Below are positions 1-5,850 of a stretch of DNA of 10,424 nt, piece after piece. The position numbers were made by a program, and so were the translations under genes. Each line of letters begins with the position of its first letter. Within the stretch, counting starts at the first letter, position 1. Origin of the DNA: Trichomonas tenax (Eukaryota > Parabasalia > Trichomonadida > Trichomonadidae); contig JALKBU010001486.1 of assembly GCA_023091735.1 (NCBI GenBank), forward strand, positions 1 through 10,424, given 5' to 3'. The notes under the pieces were generated by a model. That model worked only from the letters and a program-made list of their open reading frames with translations. It was not told the DNA's origin and searched no databases.

Positions 1-15
1 TCTGCTTAAGCTCAT
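1..15 (-). CDS. Gene A copy 1, first five codons only (runs off the window)
   Basis: Read on the minus strand from the ATG at 15-13, the sequence gives MSLSR and then leaves the window. The same five codons and the same upstream sequence begin the longer minus-strand frame starting at 1451, so this is the 5' end of a second copy of that gene. It diverges from the Lys/Glu-rich gene at 69, with 53 bp between the start codons. Nothing can be said about its length or integrity here. Confidence 0.55.
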
Positions 16-68
16 GATTTAATTGGTATTAAAAAATAATATTTTAAATTTTTATCCAATATAAAACT
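16..68. promoter_or_regulatory. Symmetric divergent promoter, copy 1
   Basis: A 53-bp AT-rich spacer separates two divergent start codons. ATTGG at 22-26 and CCAAT at 56-60 face each other, so each gene has a CCAAT-type motif on its sense strand 6-8 nt before its ATG. The sequence between them is also roughly self-complementary (AT tracts with TAATATT). The copy at 1452-1503 is the same apart from one base pair next to the plus-strand ATG. The position suggests initiator or core-promoter elements serving both genes, with very short leaders as is usual in trichomonads. It does not match the published T. vaginalis initiator consensus, so the role is inferred. Confidence 0.5.
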
Positions 69-422
69 ATGACAGACTTCGAAACTTTGAAATCGACATT
101 AAAGGAAGAAATATTAAAGGAGCTTAGATCCAAGACCGAAGGTCATGAACTCAAAACAACAACGAAAACAAGAAAGACGAAAAAGAATGAAAAAAATGTT
201 GAAGGAGCAACGGAGGAAAAACCCGTTAAGCCAAAACGTAAGTGCACAGAAAAACAATTAGCAGCACTTGCTGCAGGTCGTCAGAAGAATCCGAGATGGA
301 TAAGTAAGCGTATGAGAGAAGCAGAGGAAAAGGCTAAAGCCCTTGAGGGACAAAGTCCCGAAGCAAAGAAGAAAGAAGAGGAAGAGAAGAAGAAGCAGGA
401 AGAAGAAAAGAAAGCAGAATAA
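69..422 (+). CDS. Lys/Glu-rich small basic protein, copy 1
   Basis: A 117-residue protein of unknown function. It begins MTDFETLKSTLKEEILKEL, a likely amphipathic helix or short coiled coil (residues 4-22). A Lys/Thr-rich linker follows, then the most conserved part, KRKCTEKQLAALAAGRQKN and WISKRMREAEE (about residues 56-87), and a low-complexity Lys/Glu/Gln tail that could extend a charged helix. There is no signal peptide or membrane span. The charge pattern suggests a nucleic-acid-binding or scaffold protein, which is inference. The paralogue at 1504 keeps the N-terminus and the core but has a different tail, consistent with selection on the first two parts. The start is fixed by the identical ATG context in both copies and the divergent promoter just upstream. 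It may be cargo of a Maverick-like element, but no domain proves that. Confidence 0.7.
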   Translation: MTDFETLKSTLKEEILKELRSKTEGHELKTTTKTRKTKKNEKNVEGATEEKPVKPKRKCTEKQLAALAAGRQKNPRWISKRMREAEEKAKALEGQSPEAKKKEEEEKKKQEEEKKAE

Positions 423-852
423 CCACTAAAATTATTTTTCAAATTTCTGACTTCATAAATCCTTTCGCTTTCTTTTCTTAGTTAGTTAGTTAGTTTGTCA
501 TAATTATTTTTTTTTCAAATTTCTGACTTCATAAATCCTAAGCTTGACTTATAATGTAACGTAAAACATTTTCCACTAAAATTATTTTTCAAATTTTCCT
601 TACCCCCATTTCCTTTCGCTTTCTTTTCTTAGTTAGTTAGTCATAATTATTTTTCAAAACTGAATAAATTTTATAAAGTCATAAGTTTTAAAATAAAATT
701 AACATTAATTTGTAAGAAATTCAAAAATTTATTTTTTATATGGGGGGAACCTAACTTGTAAAATTAATTCTGTCGTAAATATATTTAAAAAGATGTTTGC
801 AGAAGACACGGCAAAGTCGTGGATTCTGCGAACATCTAATTACTAACTCATA
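423..852 (+). repeat. Repeat-module array 1 (A-B, then A-B-C-D)
   Basis: A non-coding mosaic begins directly after the stop codon of the first Lys/Glu-rich gene. Module A (CCACTAAAATTATTTTTCAA) starts at about 424 and 573. Module B (TTTCGCTTTCTTTTCTTAGT, followed by GTTA units and T runs) starts at about 463 and 613. Module C runs from about 657 to 790 and carries the landmarks ACTGAATAAATTTTATA and TATGGGGG. Module D, the hairpin, is at 791-837, followed by ATTACTAACT. No open frame of note occurs on either strand. The same module order recurs at 853-1290 and 2099-2535. Confidence 0.8.
791..837 (+). other. Module D hairpin, copy 1 (variant stem)
   Basis: A 47-nt stem-loop. Positions 1-14 (AGATGTTTGCAGAA) pair with 34-47 (TTCTGCGAACATCT), with one G.T pair. 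A GA/GA internal mismatch follows, then CACG pairs with CGTG around the loop GCAAAGT. Relative to the copies at 1233 and 2477, two inner base pairs are swapped on both sides (A-T for G-C and C-G for T-A), so pairing is kept although the bases differ. That argues for a selected DNA or RNA fold. Its function is unknown. Confidence 0.75.
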
Positions 853-1290
853 ACCACTAAAATTATTTTTCAAAATTTCCTTTCCCCCAAATCTTTTCGC
901 TTTCTTTTCTTAGTTAATTTGTCATAAATTATTTTTTTCAAAAACTGAATAAATTTCTCTCATAACCACTAAAATTATTTTTCAAAATTTCTTTACCCTC
1001 ATTTCTTTTCGCTTTCTTTTCTTAGTTAGTTTGTCATAAATTATTTTTTTCAAAACTGAATAAATTTTATAAAGTCAGGAATTTTAAAATTAATTTTAAC
1101 GTTAATTTGTAAGTAATTCAAAAATTTATTCTCTATATGGGGGACTCTAACTTGTAAAACTAACTCTATCGTAAATATTAGTATTAATAAATTATTGTTT
1201 TTATAATTTGTGGTTTCAGTAATTATATAAAAAGATGTTCGCAGAACTCGTGGCGAAGTCACGAGGGATGCGAACATCTTATTACTAACT
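853..1290 (+). repeat. Repeat-module array 2 (A-B-truncated C, then A-B-C-D)
   Basis: Module A starts at about 854 and 966 and module B at about 893 and 1005. A C module cut after ACTGAATAAATTTCTCTCATAA ends near 965, and a full C runs from about 1055 to 1232. The D hairpin is at 1233-1279, with its conserved trailer ATTACTAACT at 1281-1290. The downstream half of the long minus-strand frame starting at 1451 (1050-1290) lies entirely in these repeats and is not treated as coding. Direct repetition of A-B inside the array suggests slippage or repeated insertion. Confidence 0.8.
1233..1279 (+). other. Module D hairpin, copy 2
   Basis: Another 47-nt stem-loop. AGATGTTCGCA pairs perfectly with TGCGAACATCT (11 bp), a GAA/GGA internal loop follows, and CTCGTG pairs with CACGAG (6 bp) around GCGAAGT. 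It sits 12 bp from the point at which gene A coding sequence stops. The copy at 2477 is the same apart from one C-to-T change that leaves a G.T pair. It is too long and too complex to look like a simple terminator, and no T-run follows. Confidence 0.8.
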
Positions 1291-1451
1291 ACATCTTCCG
1301 TCTTTTCTTCATTTAGTGAAGTGAATGGAACCTTTCTCTTACGAACTTGAATTTTACCGTTCTTGTCAGTCATTACATAATATAATGGATGTTGTATTCC
1401 TTTTGCATCATTAATGATTATTGAATTTCTCTCAGATCTGCTTAAGCTCAT
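1291..1451 (-). pseudogene. Gene A copy 2, 3'-truncated by repeat module D
   Basis: On the minus strand from ATG 1451-1449 there is a gene-like stretch of about 53 residues with a well-mixed composition. It includes HPLYYVMTDKNGKIQVRKRK, then VPFTSLNEEKTED. At about 1290 the coding sequence meets the conserved outer edge of module D (ATTACTAACT). The frame stays open by chance through repeats to a stop at 1050, but those residues are only translated repeat DNA. The gene has therefore probably lost its 3' part. I do not recognise the family. It diverges from the Lys/Glu-rich gene at 1504 by 52 bp, repeating the arrangement at the left edge. It could be a short functional product with a repeat-derived tail, but a broken gene is more likely. 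Confidence 0.55.
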
Positions 1452-1835
1452 GATTTAATTGGTATTAAAAAATAATATTTTAAATTTTTATCCAATATAA
1501 AACATGACAGACTTCGAAACTCTGAAATCGACATTAAAGGAAGAAATATTAAAGGAGCTTAGCTCCAAGACCGAAGGTCATGAACTCAAAACAACAACGA
1601 AAACAAGAAAGACAAAAAAGAATGAAAAAGATGATGAAGGATTTACATCCCTAGAAAAGAAACCAGTTAAGCCGAAACGTAAGTGCACAGAAAAACAATT
1701 AGCAGCACTTGCTGCAGGAAGACAGAAGAATCTGAGATGGATAAGTAAGCGTATGAGAGAAGCAGAGGAAGCCAAAAAGAAAGAAGAGGAAGAAACACGC
1801 AAGAAACAAGAACAAGAAAATAAAAATAATACAGC
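1437..1835 (+). repeat. Direct duplication, copy 2 (pairs with 1-420)
   Basis: This is the second copy of the segment holding the gene A start, the divergent promoter and the Lys/Glu-rich gene. The promoter and the first 19 codons of the Lys/Glu-rich gene are almost unchanged between copies. Divergence, with small in-frame indels, is concentrated in the linker and the tail. Confidence 0.85.
1452..1503. promoter_or_regulatory. Symmetric divergent promoter, copy 2
   Basis: A 52-bp spacer with ATTGG at 1458-1462 and CCAAT at 1492-1496, each 6-7 nt from its start codon. It matches the spacer at 16-68 except that CT before the plus-strand ATG is reduced to a single C. Preservation of this non-coding sequence, while the downstream tail region of the coding sequence has diverged, supports a regulatory role. 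A recent duplication could also explain it. Confidence 0.5.
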
Positions 1836-1839
1836 TTAA
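1504..1839 (+). CDS. Lys/Glu-rich small basic protein, copy 2
   Basis: A 111-residue paralogue of the protein at 69-422. The N-terminal helix differs by one residue (R to S at position 20), and the core KRKCTEKQLAALAAGRQKN is intact. The linker reads DDEGFTSLEKKPVK in place of NVEGATEEKPVK. The acidic/basic tail lacks the KALEGQSPE segment and ends in NKNNTA. All length differences are multiples of three, so the frame has been kept, which argues that the protein is or recently was functional. Its stop codon (1837-1839) lies one base from the stop of the convergent gene B remnant (1841). Function unknown; a DNA- or RNA-binding or element-borne structural role is inference from charge only. Confidence 0.72.
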   Translation: MTDFETLKSTLKEEILKELSSKTEGHELKTTTKTRKTKKNEKDDEGFTSLEKKPVKPKRKCTEKQLAALAAGRQKNLRWISKRMREAEEAKKKEEEETRKKQEQENKNNTA

Positions 1840-1840
1840 T

Positions 1841-2098
1841 TTATAAGTTGTATATTCTTTTACATTTATTAATACTGATCTCAATATTTTTGTCATTTAT
1901 GTTAAATACATGAATACATTTATTTGGACCTGATTTATTATATTCTATAAGTTCTCGATAACTGTGTCCATTGTATTGTACAAATTTATTTTGTTCTGGT
2001 AAATAAAATAGTCCTTCAATATCATGTTGTCCATATTTCTCAATAGGAATAGCTGAACCTGGTAGTTCGTCATAATATTTAAATTTTATTTTTTCCGA
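1841..2098 (-). pseudogene. Gene B, C-terminal remnant without a start
   Basis: The minus strand has an ATG-less open frame from about 2098 to the TAA at 1843-1841. Its roughly 85 residues look truly coding: DELPGSAIPIEKYGQHDIEG, then LFYLPEQNKFVQYNGHSYRE, LIEYNKSG and a C-terminus ending in KCKRIYNL. The only upstream ATG is out of frame, and the frame runs straight into module B at about 2099 (CCTTTCGCTTTC), so the 5' part has been lost to the repeat. The gene is convergent with the Lys/Glu-rich gene with one base between stops, a tight packing typical of compact mobile or viral-like genomes. Copy 1 of the Lys/Glu-rich gene has no such neighbour. I do not recognise the family. Confidence 0.6.
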
Positions 2099-2535
2099 AT
2101 CCTTTCGCTTTCTTTTCTTAGTTAGTTAGTTTGTCATAAATTATTTTTTTTTCAAAAACTGAATAAATTTCTCTCATAACCACTAAAATTATTTTTCAAA
2201 TTTCTTACTTCATAAATTCCTTGCCCTTTAGGGCGTGGGTGAAGCCCTTCGCTTTCTTTTCTTAGTTAATTTGTCATAAATTATTTTTTAAAAAAAAAAA
2301 CTGAATAAATTTTATATAGTCAGGTATTTCAAAATAAAATTAACGTTGATTTTGTAAACAATTTCAAAAATTTATTCTCTATATGGGGGACCCTAGTTTG
2401 CAATTAACTCTATCATAAATATTAGTATTAATAAATTATTGTTTTTATAATTTACGATTTCAGTAATTACATAAAAAGATGTTCGTAGAACTCGTGGCGA
2501 AGTCACGAGGGATGCGAACATCTAATTACTAACTC
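2099..2535 (+). repeat. Repeat-module array 3 (B-truncated C, then A-B-C-D)
   Basis: Module B starts at about 2101, a truncated C ends near 2178, module A starts at about 2180, and a second B at about 2247 is preceded by a GC-rich insert (GCCCTTTAGGGC, then GTGGGTGAAGCCC, 2223-2247). A full C runs from about 2300 to 2476, followed by the D hairpin at 2477-2523 and the trailer ATTACTAACT. The order matches arrays 1 and 2. The left edge cuts gene B, and the right edge abuts a possible third gene fragment. Confidence 0.8.
2477..2523 (+). other. Module D hairpin, copy 3
   Basis: The 47-nt stem-loop is nearly the same as the one at 1233-1279. The single change (C to T in AGATGTTCGTA) turns a C-G pair into a T.G pair, so the outer stem is kept. 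The trailer ATTACTAACT again follows and again borders non-repeat sequence. Confidence 0.8.
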
Positions 2536-2536
2536 A

Positions 2537-2679
2537 AGATAAGAAACAATATTTTGTAGCAAACTGGGCATGTCAAGCACATTATTGAATGTATGTGGAT
2601 GCTTTTGTCCTTTGTTGTTGAGACATTCTTGATTCGAGAACGAGATTGCTTCGAGCTTCGAAGGAATCTCATGTCGACA
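2537..2679 (-). pseudogene. Possible gene fragment abutting module D
   Basis: On the minus strand, one frame is open from the stop at 2682-2680 to the D trailer. About 48 residues include IPSKLEAISFSNQECLNNKG and HTFNNVLDMPSLLQNIVSYL, which look more coding-like than spacer translation. There is no in-frame ATG, and the 3' end meets the repeat edge just as gene A does. The segment is short and there is no homology I can name, so it may be chance. Confidence 0.3.
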
Positions 2680-3417
2680 TCAGATTGCATCACGTAACTT
2701 TAGCAATTACATGCATTTAATTTATCTGCTTTCACAAAAACCTTAAATAATTAGTTTACAAGAACCTTATAGGACTAAATTGAATGATGTCCTTTACATG
2801 TCAAAGGTGTATCAACTTTTCAAGCGTTTTCATTGAATATGTACCCCTTACATGTCAGAAGTGTCCAAGTGTCACTTTAATGTGTCCTAGCTTTACAAAA
2901 CCCTGCAATTTTTTTGGAGAAAACTCCTATTTTTCAGTCACTTTTTGATATTATTTTGATCAAATTTGACATCTAATTAAAGTTGATATATACTCTGTGT
3001 GTATTATACTGATGAATGGCTGATTTATTTTTGACTTTTTTTAGATTTTTCGGGCAAGTTTCAACAAAAAAAACACTAAAAATTTATAAAAATCGATTTC
3101 TAGGACTCATAACTTTAACCTTTGGACACTTCTACGAGGACACATGCAGATACGTAAGTTCCGCATGCTTAGAATGAAACAATTTACATTTCGCAAAAGA
3201 AATATTACAAATTTATTTTATTTTTGATTTTTATCTCTGAATTATGGTTTTTTAAATCTATGATTAAAATATATATTTGACTTAGATTCTAAATCCGCGT
3301 TAATTTTGATATGTTATGAATAATTGTAATCAAGACTAATTTTATTTTTATCGATATCAGCTATATTTAAGCGAAGATTTGGATTATAGTCAAATTTGTT
3401 TATTTGTATTTTGATTA
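2680..3417. other. Spacer upstream of the armadillo-like gene
   Basis: This is strongly AT-rich, non-coding sequence. Besides the inverted repeat at 2857-3133 and two TTACATGTCA motifs, I see only AT tracts and no recognisable gene remnant. The promoter of the gene at 3418 must lie near its right end, but no clear trichomonad initiator stands out. Confidence 0.5.
2857..3133. repeat. Inverted repeat of 34-nt arms in the spacer before the armadillo-like gene
   Basis: The arm at 2857-2890 and the reverse complement of 3100-3133 match at 26 of 34 positions without gaps. This includes a perfect outer 12-mer (AGAAGTGTCCAA) and an inner GTCCTAG. The loop is 209 bp of AT-rich DNA with no open frame of note. 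TTACATGTCA at 2794-2803 and 2848-2857 lies just outside or overlaps the left arm. It could be an old MITE-like insertion. No target-site duplication was identified. Confidence 0.5.
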
Positions 3418-4974
3418 TTGATGTTCAAATTTGTTTTTGTTTCAATGGATGAATTTAAAGATGGACCAATTTCGAGGCAAGTGAGGAATCTTTATACGGA
3501 AAACTCAAAACAATCGCAAGTGAACTTCGAGCATGTCAATATTTTAAGCAAATTCGGCAACTTTCAGATCGAAGAAGATCCAATCACCAATGAAATGAAA
3601 GATAAGATATTTAAAGAGTTTACACAGATGTTTCAAAACCATTCTCCAATATTAGAACGTCTCGAATTTTTCATGGAAGAATATGGACCTTATTTCCCTC
3701 ATTTTATTGTTATACAATCCGGATTATTACCAGGATTGTTCCAAGCAATAATTGCAGATCCACAAGGACAATCATTCATGCGATTAACACAAATGATTTC
3801 AATATCACACGATGCAGTTTTAAATGCTTTTCAAAATGGACTATTTTTCTTTATAAGGGACTGCATGCAATCAGGTGTTGAAGATAATAGACACTTTACA
3901 CTTAAATTAATTCGAAGATTAATTTTAGGTTCACATTTATCACGTGTTTGTTTATTTGGATTGGGGTTTTTTGATGTGTGTTTGGATGTATTACCAACAA
4001 TGCTACCAGAAAACGCAAGATACCTAGCAAAAACAATTTTGAGATTTATAATGCTCGATCCTGTCTTCGGACAGCGTGGATACCAAACATTTGGACATGC
4101 GCTGCCTTCAAGAACAGATATTTTGAGATTTGTTAGTTCACTTAATCTTACACCGAATTTATATTTGCGATTATCTAATTTTCTTAAAACAGGATCAACA
4201 AAAAGGAACGCAACAGTAATATGGAATTTATTGGATATATTACTGGGAATGCCTGATCCTGAAACGCATTTTGCTACATTACTAAGTTATTCTTATTTAT
4301 CATTATCTTCTATGGATACTTCATTAGCAGTGATTGGATCAACTCATGCACCAATTGCTGCAAGATCATTTTTGGACTCAGAAAATCCACGACTGATATT
4401 AGCAACGATGTTCTATTTGAGTTCATCTACATTCGAAATATACAGAGAAGGCATTATTCGGCTGGGGAGGGTCTTTAATGATTTGATTTCAGTTGGAATT
4501 TTCTATCTTGGAGCTGAACAGAAAGAAATCAGAATTTTAGCTGCAAGATTGCTTAATAATCTAGTTGCTGCTTCAGATGATGAAGTATCTGTGCGTATTG
4601 CTGCAAATATGTGGCCAGCAATCGTTGAAAGATGTCTTGAAGATGATTTCTCAGTTAAGAATGAATTAACGTGGCTTATTTTGAATATTTTGCTCTCTGT
4701 TGATTTTGATATGCGAATGCAAGCGCTGACTGACGATGTATGGACTATATTCGAAACATTTCTTGAAGGAGGAGACAATCCATTGATTGAAGCAATTCTT
4801 AATTTTATTTGCGTAATGATTAATGAAGATGATGAAAATCAATTTATAGAGATGTACATGAACACGCAACTTCACGACACTGTTGCAGAAATCAATGACG
4901 ATCAAAAGCCAGCTCTTGTTGCCCTTTCTCAATTCATCATGGAAGTTGTTGATGAATACACAAAGGATCTATAA
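3418..4974 (+). CDS. Armadillo/importin-alpha-like helical repeat protein
   Basis: A 518-residue all-helical protein without signal peptide or membrane span. Helix-pair repeats of about 40 residues are clearest in the C-terminal part. IRILAARLLNNLVAASDDEV (near residue 372), then NELTWLILNILLSVDFDMRM and IEAILNFICVMINEDDENQF, have the hydrophobic spacing of ARM repeats as in importin-alpha and beta-catenin. The C-terminus is acidic. Similar highly diverged ARM proteins are common in trichomonads; they act as adaptors in nuclear import or as scaffolds, but I cannot assign a partner. The second Met (codon 10, nt 3445) begins MDEFKDGPISRQVRNLY, which looks like a native N-terminus, whereas MMFKFVFVS reads like translated leader, so 3445 is the more likely start (509 residues). 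Codon use is more AT-rich than in the cyclin and peptidase genes. Confidence 0.75.
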   Translation: MMFKFVFVSMDEFKDGPISRQVRNLYTENSKQSQVNFEHVNILSKFGNFQIEEDPITNEMKDKIFKEFTQMFQNHSPILERLEFFMEEYGPYFPHFIVIQSGLLPGLFQAIIADPQGQSFMRLTQMISISHDAVLNAFQNGLFFFIRDCMQSGVEDNRHFTLKLIRRLILGSHLSRVCLFGLGFFDVCLDVLPTMLPENARYLAKTILRFIMLDPVFGQRGYQTFGHALPSRTDILRFVSSLNLTPNLYLRLSNFLKTGSTKRNATVIWNLLDILLGMPDPETHFATLLSYSYLSLSSMDTSLAVIGSTHAPIAARSFLDSENPRLILATMFYLSSSTFEIYREGIIRLGRVFNDLISVGIFYLGAEQKEIRILAARLLNNLVAASDDEVSVRIAANMWPAIVERCLEDDFSVKNELTWLILNILLSVDFDMRMQALTDDVWTIFETFLEGGDNPLIEAILNFICVMINEDDENQFIEMYMNTQLHDTVAEINDDQKPALVALSQFIMEVVDEYTKDL

Positions 4975-5187
4975 TTTAATCATTTGTTTTTCATTATTTT
5001 CAAAAAATTTTCCAAAATCACTATTTGTTTATGTCACGTACAGAAAGTTGTCACAAAAAGGTGACATGTAAAGTTGTCAGAATCTCTAGTTTTATGTGTC
5101 AAAATATTAATATTTTTTGACATGTAAAATCCTATGATGATTATTAGATCATTCAAATTATGTATTAGTTTTTATTTCAAAATCGCG

Positions 5188-5269
5188 TCTGACGGGAAGA
5201 ACTGGGGGCTACATTGACACAGGTACCACACATGCTAGTAGCAAAACTCACAGATCTTCCTTTCATACG
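5188..5269. repeat. Shorter degenerate hairpin related to 5308-5511
   Basis: The arm beginning at 5188 (TCTGACGGGAAGAACTGGGG) resembles the right arm of the longer hairpin (23 of the first 29 positions match TCTGAAAGGAAGAACTGTGG and onwards). The arm at 5231-5269 is the inverted counterpart (its reverse complement contains TATGAAAGGAAGATCTGTGA). The region therefore holds four related copies of a roughly 40-nt motif in the order plus, minus, minus, plus: an older and a younger hairpin side by side. Confidence 0.55.
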
Positions 5270-5307
5270 CCATCATTAAGAAATCAAAGATTTTCACTTC
5301 AGAAAGC

Positions 5308-5511
5308 CTCTGAAGAGCAAAATTAAATGCTTGATTAGGACAGGTAGCCAAGGAGCTAGCAATCCGGTCCACAGTTCTTCCTTTCAGAAGCATTCTGTAG
5401 AGTAAATCGCTGATTATTTCGAAGATCGAGTCTGAAAGGAAGAACTGTGGACTGGATTGCTAGCATTTTGGCTACCAGTGCCAATGAAGCACTTAATTTT
5501 TCTTTTCAAAG
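5308..5511. repeat. Long hairpin with 81-nt gapless arms
   Basis: The arms are 5308-5388 and 5431-5511, around a 42-nt loop. The inner 46 bp (GGTAGCC through TTTCAGA) match at 42 positions and the outer 35 at about 27. No gaps are needed over 81 nt, so the fold has either been kept or arose recently by inverted duplication. A transcript through it would form a long double-stranded stem. The flanks read as similar short peptides in opposite orientations (LRNQRFSLQKASE on plus, LRNNQRFTLQNASE on minus), which could be a coding remnant caught in the inverted duplication or a coincidence of repeat sequence. Confidence 0.7.
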
Positions 5512-5850
5512 TAAATTTAAACAAATATAGGATATCATTCTTCCAATAATCATTTATAATCAAATGCCACGTAAATATTTATGTGTCGTATATATGTTTA
5601 CATGTCAGATACTATCACTTTTATACCACTTTTTCGTGACAACTTTTGGTACGCAACAATCTTTACAATCAAATTGATATGAAAAACATCGATTAAATCA
5701 CTGTTGAAAAAAAGTTTGCAAAAGTAATCAATATTTACTAAGCAACTAAGAGAATTAGTATTAAAACACTCTTAAGTCGTTTCTAATGTATCAAAAATAG
5801 TTAAAATAAAAAATATATGAGATTTAAACAAAACATATATAAAAATTCCA

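Larger units (their letters stand above)
1..420 (+). repeat. Direct duplication, copy 1 (pairs with 1437-1835)
   Basis: Position 1 aligns with 1437. Near-identity runs through the start of gene A, the divergent promoter and about the first 45 codons of the Lys/Glu-rich gene. Similarity then becomes patchy with small indels, and it resumes over the conserved KRKCTEKQLAALAAGRQKN segment. The offset of 1436 bp suggests a tandem duplication whose intervening DNA has been rearranged by insertion of repeat modules. Confidence 0.85.
5037..5653. mobile_element. Nested foldback (MITE-like) element, about 617 bp
   Basis: The terminal inverted repeats are 5037-5063 and 5627-5653. They match at 23 of 27 positions around the shared core AAAGTTGTCAC. 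Inside, TGACATGTAA at 5062-5071 and 5118-5127 mirrors TTACATGTCA at 5598-5607, so similarity continues inwards. The centre holds two related hairpins (5188-5269 and 5308-5511). No open frame long enough for a transposase is present, so if mobile it would be non-autonomous. It begins 63 bp after the armadillo-like stop and ends about 200 bp before the 3' end of the cyclin gene, an ordinary spacer for such an insertion. No target-site duplication was seen. Confidence 0.55.

Noticed and set aside
481..498. GTTA/TTAG tandem units as telomeric repeats
   Set aside because: Only two to four units occur, always inside module B, and they do not match the known trichomonad-type telomere unit.
838..850. 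Intron branch-site-like TACTAAC after hairpin D
   Set aside because: No trichomonad-type 5' splice site pairs with it and no AG follows at the right distance. It is part of the module trailer in all copies.
1050..1290. Downstream half of the minus-strand frame that starts at 1451
   Set aside because: It lies wholly in repeat modules C and D, which recur elsewhere without keeping this frame, so it is translated repeat DNA.
791..2535. Helitron 3' end (hairpin followed by CTRR-like CTAAT)
   Set aside because: CTAAT overlaps the stem in copies 1 and 3 and is CTTAT in copy 2. No 5' TC end or Rep/helicase gene is visible.
3418..3444. First nine codons of the armadillo-like frame as true N-terminus
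   Set aside because: MMFKFVFVS looks like translated AT-rich leader. MDEFKDGP at 3445 is a more natural start. The longer range is kept in the feature list with this caveat.
4503..4932. Minus-strand ORFs inside the armadillo-like gene
   Set aside because: They are shadows of the coding strand, with no independent composition or regulatory context.
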